Assembly: GCA_003506435.1 (NCBI GenBank)
Contig: DOAQ01000040.1
Coordinates: forward strand, 1 to 12,668
From: Prolixibacteraceae bacterium
GTDB lineage: Bacteria > Bacteroidota > Bacteroidia > Bacteroidales > Prolixibacteraceae
DNA length: 12,668 bases
Direction: 5' to 3'
Both the position numbers and the translations under genes were made by a program. The notes beneath the pieces are model-generated. The model ran no database searches, was not told the DNA's origin, and saw nothing but the letters and a program-made list of their open reading frames with translations. This document shows positions 7,238 through 12,668 of this stretch, piece by piece. How positions within the stretch are numbered: position 1 is the stretch's first letter; every line of letters begins with the position of its first letter.

Positions 7238-7265
7238 TACTGTCGATTAAATTTATGCTCATTGT

Positions 7266-8702
7266 ATGCGCTTAAAGAGTTTTTTATTTCTAATCTCCCT
7301 CATGATATTATTTACGGGAACCTCATTTTTACTGTGTATCCCGTATGCAATTTATTATCATGAACCGCTGCTTCCATTTTATTTACCTGCGCTGATCGCA
7401 TTAATTTCAGGGTTTTTATTTTACACTGTTTCTGATAAAAAATACGAAACCATAAAAAATAACAGGGAGCGTGTTGTTTTGATAATTTCATTGTGGCTCG
7501 TGCTGATCATGGCCGGAACGATGCCTTATTTTATAAGTAAAACCATTCCTTCGACAGTTGATGTATTTTTTGAAACCATATCGGGAATGACAGCAACCGG
7601 TTCTTCTATTCTTACAAATCCGGAAGGTTTTCCAAAATCCATTTTGTTCTGGCGAAGCCTTACTCATTGGATCGGAGGCCTGGCTACAATCGGTATTTTA
7701 TTTATCATCATGCCTTCACTGAATGTTGGCGGATATGAACTTTTTTCAGTGAAAGAAAACCCCGCTCGTAGTTTCAGGTTTGTTGCTGTGCGGGTGTTTA
7801 TGATTTACTGTGTTCTGACGCTTGCACAGGTTCTTTTACTGTTTACGGGAGGAATGAACCTTTTTGAAAGTTTATGCCATAGTTTCGGAACGGTATCTAC
7901 CGGATGTTTCTCCCCAAAGAATGACAGTATTGCCGGGTATTCGTTCTATCTTCAGTATATCATGGCCTTTTTCATGTTTCTGTCGGGGGTCAGCTACGTA
8001 ATTTATTACCTGGTAATTACCGGCAAATGGAAAGAGGCCGCGCGGGTCGAAGAAAGCAGGATTTATCTCATCGTACTGGTATCCGTTTTAGCGTTAGTTG
8101 CCGGAATGCTATATTTTAAAGTTGAGAAAGAGTTTACTGCTGCATTCAGGGAAAGTGTTTTCCAGGTTACTTCATTTGTTTCTTCTTCGGGATATTCTGT
8201 TACCAATTATCTGAAATGGCCAAGTCACATTTTGCCTTTGCTGTATTTGTTATTATTTATTGGAGGTTGTTCCGGTTCTGCCAGCGGAGGAATAAAAATG
8301 TCAAGGTTTCTGGTGCTTCTGAAAAATCTCAGATTGCAATTTAAGATACCCGATTTGTCTTTAAACCAGCCCCCTGTAAAATACAACAGAATCAATATTG
8401 ATGAAAATAATAATCTTTCGATATTGACATTTATTACTGTTTTTGGGATTCTGTTTGTTGTGGGCACAATCTTCCTTTCTCTTTGCGGAACAGACCTTGA
8501 ACGATCCGTATTTCTAGCTGTCTCGGCACTGTCAACATACGGATATAACATGGGGTTATCTGATTTTCCGAATTCAGGGAAAATGGTTTTGAGTTTTCTT
8601 ATGATTGCAGGACGACTGGAGATTTATCCCTTATTGCTCCTGTTTCTTCCATGGCTATACAAATCTGCGGGTAATAATCCGGAGGATGCATCTGAGAGAT
8701 GA
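7266..8702 (+). CDS. TrkH-family potassium uptake protein 2, divergent filter
   Basis: A 478-residue membrane protein, clearly a close paralogue of the product of 5320: FPKSILFWRSLTHWIGG, NLFESLCHSFGTVSTG and GRLEIYP are shared. The four filter glycines are kept, but the surroundings differ: TATGSS (G112), STGCF (G213, next Gly replaced by Cys214), SSSGY (G309) and STYGYNMG (G426). The intramembrane loop reads GGCSGSASGG (333-342) in place of GGSTGSTAGG. R450, the conserved pore arginine, is present. The fourth filter looks more KtrB-like (TVGLxxG) than TrkH-like (AGxGP). Transport of K+ is likely; altered selectivity or gating (for example Na+ tolerance) is only a possibility. It has its own operator and promoter upstream, and its stop overlaps the next start by four bases (ATGA at 8699-8702), so the two are translationally coupled. 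Start 7266 precedes the first helix. Confidence 0.92.
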   Translation: MRLKSFLFLISLMILFTGTSFLLCIPYAIYYHEPLLPFYLPALIALISGFLFYTVSDKKYETIKNNRERVVLIISLWLVLIMAGTMPYFISKTIPSTVDVFFETISGMTATGSSILTNPEGFPKSILFWRSLTHWIGGLATIGILFIIMPSLNVGGYELFSVKENPARSFRFVAVRVFMIYCVLTLAQVLLLFTGGMNLFESLCHSFGTVSTGCFSPKNDSIAGYSFYLQYIMAFFMFLSGVSYVIYYLVITGKWKEAARVEESRIYLIVLVSVLALVAGMLYFKVEKEFTAAFRESVFQVTSFVSSSGYSVTNYLKWPSHILPLLYLLLFIGGCSGSASGGIKMSRFLVLLKNLRLQFKIPDLSLNQPPVKYNRINIDENNNLSILTFITVFGILFVVGTIFLSLCGTDLERSVFLAVSALSTYGYNMGLSDFPNSGKMVLSFLMIAGRLEIYPLLLLFLPWLYKSAGNNPEDASER

Positions 8703-10273
8703 AACACAGTACCATTATAATCATATTAAAGCAAATCGGAAGCCTGCTGATTTTATTGGGCATGATCGGTATTGTGCCGTGCATTGTTTCATGCATCTAT
8801 CTGGAGTGGTATTCGGCTATTGGTTTTTTGCTGGCTGCGGTTATTACTTCAGGTGCCGGTTTTGTCCTTTACCGGTTGCTTTATCATGCCGACGAACCGC
8901 AGTACAATCATGCTCTTCTTGTTGCTGCTTCAGGTTGGTTGGGGATCACCATAATGGGCGGGTTGCCGTTTTATATCATTGCACATATTACCCCTCTTGA
9001 AATAATGAATCAGTTCATTCCCCACGGGGCAGATTATACGATCTCCAGCCTGGTCTATTTCAAAAATCCCGTACACTGCTTTTTCGAAAGTATGAGCGCG
9101 TACACAACAACAGGACTTTCAATGGCCGTTCATGAGCCTTCGGTAGGCAAAGGGGTGCTTTTTTACCGTTCTCTGGCCCAGTGGTTTGGAGGCGCCGGGT
9201 TCATTGTGATGGTTTTGGCTGTGTTCAGGCAAACATCGGGGAAAAGTGCAATTTTGTTATATGGTTCGGAAGCAACCGGCGAGCGGCTAAAACCGAAAAT
9301 AATAGAAACAGCAAGGGCTATCTGGAAAGTTTATTTATGGGTTACATTATTCTCTGTGGCCTATCTGATCATCGGTACATGGCTGATTTTGCCGGATTAT
9401 CCGTTGGCGGATACTATTTTTGATTCGGTCAATCATGCAATGTCCGGTCAATCGACAGGCGGATTCAGTACATTGGATAATCACATGGCTGATTACCATT
9501 CTGTTTCAATGGATATGCTTTATCTGTTGCCCATGATTCTCGGTTCATTTTCGATACCTTTCTATTATAAAGTGATTTACGAGAGACGATTTGGCGAACT
9601 GTGGAAGGATATTCAAACCCGTTGGCTGATTATTGCATTTGTAATCGGAAGCCTTGTCCAGTCGTTTTTATTATTTCGTGCTGACAGTGTTCCGAATCCC
9701 TTGCGCGAAGGAATTTTCCAGTTTGTCAGCGCCATGTCGACTACCGGATGGCAAACTTCAAATATTGGCAACTGGGACTGGATATCGGTTGTGTTTATTG
9801 TTTCAGCCGCTATGTTTGTTGGCGGGGCATCCGGGGCAACTGTCGGGGGAATTAAAATGATCAGGGCGCTGGTGATTCAAAAAGGGCTTCGGTGGCAGGT
9901 TAGCAAAACATTTTTATCCTCAAATACGGTAAAATTGATAAAGTTTAACGGCAAGTCGATGTTGCCTGAAGAAATGAACGAGGAATTTACGAAGGCAGCT
10001 TCCTTTGCAATTATATTCTTCTTATTTATACTTGGTTCATCGCTTATAACTACGTTTTTCATAGGGAACGATTTTACCTTTGCCGATGCTTTGTTCGAGT
10101 CGGCTTCGGCCCAGGCAACAGCAGGCTTATCGTCAGGAATCACCGACCCGTCGATGTCTCCGGCACTGGAGTTAATTTATATTTTCCAGATGTGGGCGGG
10201 AAGATTGGAAGTAATACCGGTACTGGCAATGTTCAGGGCGATATTTTTTGGAACAAGGCCAAAGATTATATGA
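8699..10273 (+). CDS. TrkH/KtrB-superfamily potassium uptake protein 3
   Basis: A 524-residue membrane transporter of a different TrkH branch from its two neighbours. Filters are TTTGLS (G139), STGGF (G254), STTGW (G350) and ATAGLSSG (G476). The loop GGASGATVGGIK (375-386) and R502 in GRLEVIP are conserved. An insertion between the second helix and first pore (about 97-124, containing FIPHGADYT) and the stretch GSEATGERLKPKI (189-201) recall TrkH proteins whose best-known members are archaeal or deep-branching. It shares little sequence with the other two outside the filters, so it is not a recent tandem copy. It is coupled to trkH2 by the ATGA overlap and has no promoter of its own. The stop is 58 bases before the KdpD-like gene. 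Two different TrkH types from one message suggests either two separate carriers or a mixed dimer; TrkH proteins are dimeric, but heterodimers are speculative. Confidence 0.92.
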   Translation: MKHSTIIIILKQIGSLLILLGMIGIVPCIVSCIYLEWYSAIGFLLAAVITSGAGFVLYRLLYHADEPQYNHALLVAASGWLGITIMGGLPFYIIAHITPLEIMNQFIPHGADYTISSLVYFKNPVHCFFESMSAYTTTGLSMAVHEPSVGKGVLFYRSLAQWFGGAGFIVMVLAVFRQTSGKSAILLYGSEATGERLKPKIIETARAIWKVYLWVTLFSVAYLIIGTWLILPDYPLADTIFDSVNHAMSGQSTGGFSTLDNHMADYHSVSMDMLYLLPMILGSFSIPFYYKVIYERRFGELWKDIQTRWLIIAFVIGSLVQSFLLFRADSVPNPLREGIFQFVSAMSTTGWQTSNIGNWDWISVVFIVSAAMFVGGASGATVGGIKMIRALVIQKGLRWQVSKTFLSSNTVKLIKFNGKSMLPEEMNEEFTKAASFAIIFFLFILGSSLITTFFIGNDFTFADALFESASAQATAGLSSGITDPSMSPALELIYIFQMWAGRLEVIPVLAMFRAIFFGTRPKII

Positions 10274-10307
10274 CTAAACTTTTATCGGAAGGAAAGCATG
10301 ATTTACC

Positions 10308-10315
10308 TAAATTTG
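10308..10315 (+). promoter_or_regulatory. Candidate -7 box of the KdpD/KdpE-like pair
   Basis: TAAATTTG is an exact match to TAnnTTTG and ends 16 bases before the start codon at 10332. No good -33 TTTG lies 19-21 bases upstream. Half-site-like words TTTATC (10281-10286) and TTTACC (10302-10307) lie 21 bp apart just before it, the same interval as the inner half-sites of the trkH operators, hinting at autoregulation. Read-through from trkH3 is equally possible, as the gap is only 58 bases. Confidence 0.35.
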
Positions 10316-10331
10316 TACTTTTACGCATCGA

Positions 10332-11873
10332 ATGGACCAAAAAGAAATCATAAAACACAGGCGCTTTCCGGGTTTTAATTCAAGGATTAATCACTATGTA
10401 CTATCCTTTGCAATCGTTGGGGTTACAACGTTGATATGTACACCCCTTTCCAATACCGAAAGTTACCATGTGGTTTCCTTTATATTGCTTTTTGTGGTTT
10501 CTATTCTTGCAACCTTTATGGGGATAGGCCCTGTTTTTATGGTTTCCACCCTGAGCGCACTGGTCTGGAATTTTTTCTTTATTCCTCCTCATTATACCTT
10601 TCATATCGATAAAGCTGAAGACATTTTGATGTTCGGTATGTTTTTCATTGTTGCCCTGGTAAACGGGGTGCTGACGACCAAGGTGCGGAAACAGGAAAAA
10701 CTGGCGAGGGAAAGGGAAGAACGGACCAACGCCCTGTTTCAGTTAACCCGCGATTTGTCGAAAGCCAGCGGTATTGATGAAGTACTGGCAACTGCCATCC
10801 GGGAAATAGATCACCATTTTTCAGTGAGTTCACTTTTTATTTTGCAGGATGGGAACAACATCCTTCATTTTTCCGGAAGATTGCAAAAAGAGAAAAAACT
10901 TACGCCGGAAGAACACGAGGTGGCCGAGTGGGTATTTAAAAATTCCCGGACAGCAGGCTCTCTGACCGATACGTTTCCTTCGGTTGAATATACGTTTTAT
11001 CCTCTTCCCGGAAACAGGCTGACTCCCGGTGTTTTGGCCGTAAAGTCTGAGAAATTGTTTTCGGGGAGCCAGAAAACATTTTGGGATACCTTTGTTGCCC
11101 AGATTTCCAATGCACTGGAAAGGGAATTTCTTGGAGAATTGGCACAGAAAGCGCGGTTTCTTGACGAGTCGGACCGCTTGTACAAGACCTTGTTTAACTC
11201 GATCTCGCATGAATTGCGAATACCTGTTGCCACCATCATGGGGGCTTCCGATACGTTGCTGAATTCACCGCATCCCGGAAATATACAATTCGCTTTAAGC
11301 AACGAAATATTTACTGCTTCTCTTCGCCTGAACCGGTTGATCGAAAATCTGCTGAATATGTCGCGCCTCGAAAGCGGCCATATTTCTGTGAGATTGGACT
11401 GGTACGATATAAATGATCTGGTGAATAAAGTAGCTGAAGATTTAAAGGATGAGATGAAACCGTATTCGCTGGAAATAAATATTCCTGAAAATATGCCCCT
11501 GGTTAAAATTGATTTTGGCCTGATGGAACAGGTGTTGTACAACCTGCTGTTCAATGCGTCGCAATACGCACCGGCAGCTTCGTCTATAAAACTGAATGTA
11601 GGCCATAAAAACAGAGAACTGGTAATCCGTATAACAGACCGCGGGCCCGGTTTCCCGGGAGAAGCATTGAAGGATGTGTTTAAAAAGTTTTTCAGGGTCG
11701 ACGGCAGCAAAACAGGAGGACTGGGGCTTGGCTTATCCATTGTAAAAGGTTTTGTTGAAGCCCATAAAGGTTCTATAACGGTTTGCAACCGGAAAAACGG
11801 CGGTGCAAAATTTACTATACGGATACCTTCGGAAAATCCGGACATCAGAAACTTACAGCTTGAAAATGAATGA
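10332..11873 (+). CDS. Short KdpD-like sensor histidine kinase (DUF4118-GAF-HisKA-HATPase)
   Basis: Membrane histidine kinase of 513 residues. It has four closely packed helices (about 21-40, 47-65, 67-85, 98-116) with the KdpD/DUF4118 signature NFFFIPPHYTFHI (80-92). A basic cytoplasmic stretch (KVRKQEKLAREREERT, 117-132) follows, like the arginine cluster of KdpD. Next come a GAF-like domain (~140-262), HisKA with H293 in SISHELRIP, and HATPase with N-box NLLFNAS, DRGPG (436-440) and GGLGLGLSI (462-470). E. coli KdpD is about 890 residues; this protein starts where its membrane domain starts. It therefore lacks the N-terminal Walker-type KdpD domain and the UspA-like domain. Upstream sequence belongs to trkH3 with its own stop, so the short form is not an annotation error. 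It should phosphorylate the KdpE-like regulator, whose gene overlaps its 3' end by eight bases. Response to K+ limitation or ionic strength is inferred from family and context. Confidence 0.93.
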   Translation: MDQKEIIKHRRFPGFNSRINHYVLSFAIVGVTTLICTPLSNTESYHVVSFILLFVVSILATFMGIGPVFMVSTLSALVWNFFFIPPHYTFHIDKAEDILMFGMFFIVALVNGVLTTKVRKQEKLAREREERTNALFQLTRDLSKASGIDEVLATAIREIDHHFSVSSLFILQDGNNILHFSGRLQKEKKLTPEEHEVAEWVFKNSRTAGSLTDTFPSVEYTFYPLPGNRLTPGVLAVKSEKLFSGSQKTFWDTFVAQISNALEREFLGELAQKARFLDESDRLYKTLFNSISHELRIPVATIMGASDTLLNSPHPGNIQFALSNEIFTASLRLNRLIENLLNMSRLESGHISVRLDWYDINDLVNKVAEDLKDEMKPYSLEINIPENMPLVKIDFGLMEQVLYNLLFNASQYAPAASSIKLNVGHKNRELVIRITDRGPGFPGEALKDVFKKFFRVDGSKTGGLGLGLSIVKGFVEAHKGSITVCNRKNGGAKFTIRIPSENPDIRNLQLENE

Positions 11874-12549
11874 TAATGAAACCATATTGGTAATTGACGA
11901 TGAATTGCAGATTCGCCGTCTGCTTGAAATAACCCTTTCGGCAAACGGATATAAAACCCTGCATTCGTCAAACGGTAAGGATGGCCTGGTTGATGCTGCG
12001 ACCCACAATCCTGCCTTGATCATACTCGATCTCGGGTTGCCCGACATTGAAGGTCTGGAGATTTTAAAAAAACTGAGGGAATGGTTCTTTAAACCGGTTA
12101 TTATTTTGTCGGTGCGTAATTCGGAAGAAGACATAATCGCTGCTTTGGATTTGGGCGCCAATGATTATCTCACCAAACCGTTTCGTAGCGGCGAATTGCT
12201 GGCCCGTATCCGTGCAGCCATCCGTGCAGGCGAAGATAAAAATGATACGCCGGTTTGGGAATTCGGATCGTTAAGCATTGATATGGCAAATCATGTAGCA
12301 AGGAAGAACAAGGAAATTTTGAAACTTACATCCACCGAATTTTCCCTGCTATGTTTGCTGGCCCGCAACCAGGGGCGTGTACTCACTCATCAGTATATCC
12401 TTAAAGAAGTATGGGGCTATGGTTATCTGGAACAGACTCAATACCTGAGGGTGTTTGTAGCTCAGTTGCGAAAAAAAATTGAAGACAACCCATCGAAACC
12501 TGCCTTACTAATTACCGAATCGGGAATTGGTTACCGGTTTGGAGATTGA
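11866..12549 (+). CDS. kdpE: KdpE-type OmpR-family response regulator
   Basis: A 227-residue DNA-binding regulator. The receiver domain has D11/D12, phospho-acceptor D55 (in LIILDLGLPD), switch S82 in ILSVR, and K104 in YLTKPF. The C-terminal winged helix (~130-226) has LTSTEFSLLCLLARNQGRVLTH and the KdpE-typical recognition and end region YLRVFVAQLRKKIEDNPSKP ... ITESGIGYRF. This closely parallels E. coli KdpE (YLRIYMGHLRQKLEQDP ... ITETGIGYRF). I call it KdpE-type by this match, though no kdpFABC is present. The start at 11866 gives the normal REC start (MNDNETILVIDDE). It overlaps the kinase stop by eight bases (ATGAATGA), implying translational coupling; an in-frame ATG at 11803 would add 21 unlikely residues. 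Proposed targets are the matching four-half-site arrays before trkH1 and trkH2. Confidence 0.95.
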   Translation: MNDNETILVIDDELQIRRLLEITLSANGYKTLHSSNGKDGLVDAATHNPALIILDLGLPDIEGLEILKKLREWFFKPVIILSVRNSEEDIIAALDLGANDYLTKPFRSGELLARIRAAIRAGEDKNDTPVWEFGSLSIDMANHVARKNKEILKLTSTEFSLLCLLARNQGRVLTHQYILKEVWGYGYLEQTQYLRVFVAQLRKKIEDNPSKPALLITESGIGYRFGD

Positions 12550-12577
12550 TTTTGCTCTTTCCTGTTTCAATCTGAGT

Positions 12578-12667
12578 TTAAACTATTGCATTCGTTCCTG
12601 AGCAGGTAAAGTTTAGTGACTCACTGTTTTCTTTCTTCAACTTCGCTTTAAGATATTTCCAATAGTT
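12578..12667 (-). CDS. Partial reading frame at window edge, possibly BRO-N/DinD-like remnant
   Basis: Reading leftward from the right edge there are 29 codons ending in TAA at 12578-12580; the 5' part lies outside the window. The first residues NYWKYLKAKLKKENSE resemble the segment of phage antirepressor (BRO-N) and DinD-like proteins that reads like NYWKxLKxRLKxEG. The following residues (SLNFTCSGTNAIV, then stop) do not continue that domain, which normally runs on for many residues. A truncated or frameshifted remnant is therefore as likely as the end of a working gene. It would converge on the kdpE-type gene with 28 bases between stops. The match is from memory and short. Confidence 0.3.
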   Translation of the reverse strand, partial: NYWKYLKAKLKKENSESLNFTCSGTNAIV

Positions 12668-12668
12668 G

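Noticed and set aside
7226..7253. TTGACA-16 bp-TAAATT, an E. coli sigma70-like promoter
   Set aside because: The host appears to be Bacteroidota, whose housekeeping sigma factor prefers TTTG and TAnnTTTG. The -7 candidate at 7230-7237 aligns with trkH1, so this match is kept only as an alternative.
6772..7265. Riboswitch (for example c-di-AMP/ydaO type, often linked to K+ genes)
   Set aside because: The visible structure is explained by inverted repeats well upstream of the promoter elements. The likely trkH2 leader is too short for a riboswitch, and no ydaO-like conserved core was seen.
10997..11971. 324-codon open frame on the minus strand
   Set aside because: Antisense shadow of the KdpD-like kinase and KdpE-type regulator. 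It is serine/arginine-rich without domain motifs.

Overview
The window looks like a chromosomal segment of a Bacteroidota bacterium. Evidence: moderate G+C, no convincing Shine-Dalgarno sequences before most genes, -7 boxes of the Bacteroidota type (TAnnTTTG), Rcp-type response regulators beside multi-PAS kinases, and TrkH proteins of Bacteroidota character. The order Marinilabiliales/Bacteroidales is a guess.

Left part (about 154-5049, minus strand): a three-gene phosphorelay operon. It is transcribed leftward from near 5100. It holds a membrane sensor histidine kinase with eight predicted membrane helices and three PAS domains, then a stand-alone receiver-only response regulator, then a soluble REC-PAS-HisKA-HATPase protein. 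None of the three carries a DNA-binding domain. The signal is unknown.

Right part (5320-12549, plus strand): a potassium-uptake cluster. It has three TrkH/KtrB-superfamily K+ transporter subunits in a row (5320, 7266 and 8699). A short KdpD-like kinase (DUF4118-GAF-HisKA-HATPase, lacking the cytoplasmic N-terminal half of classical KdpD) and a clear KdpE-type OmpR-family regulator follow. There is no kdpFABC and no TrkA/KtrA (RCK) gene in the window. trkH2 and trkH3 overlap by 4 bases, and the kinase and regulator genes overlap by 8 bases.

The main observation is regulatory. Upstream of both trkH1 (5196-5244) and trkH2 (7171-7219) lie four T-rich half-sites with identical geometry. Each is TTTATA, 5 bp, TTTATA, 15 bp, TTTACA, 5 bp, TTTATA/TTTATG, with half-site starts at offsets 0, 11, 32 and 43. 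A TTTG (-7-like) element sits at the same distance downstream in both. The half-sites are the same words as the TTTATA-N5-TTTACA element I recall for E. coli KdpE. My inference is that the KdpDE-like pair controls the trkH genes through these tandem operators, a Kdp-type regulatory circuit attached to Trk-type transporters.

Between trkH1 and trkH2 (6772-7265) there is no gene. Most of that space is a nested inverted-repeat element (about 6846-7117), followed by the trkH2 operator and promoter. A palindrome related to part of it occupies bases 1-16. The last ~90 bases hold the minus-strand 3' end of a possible phage antirepressor/DinD-like (BRO-N) reading frame, cut by the window edge.
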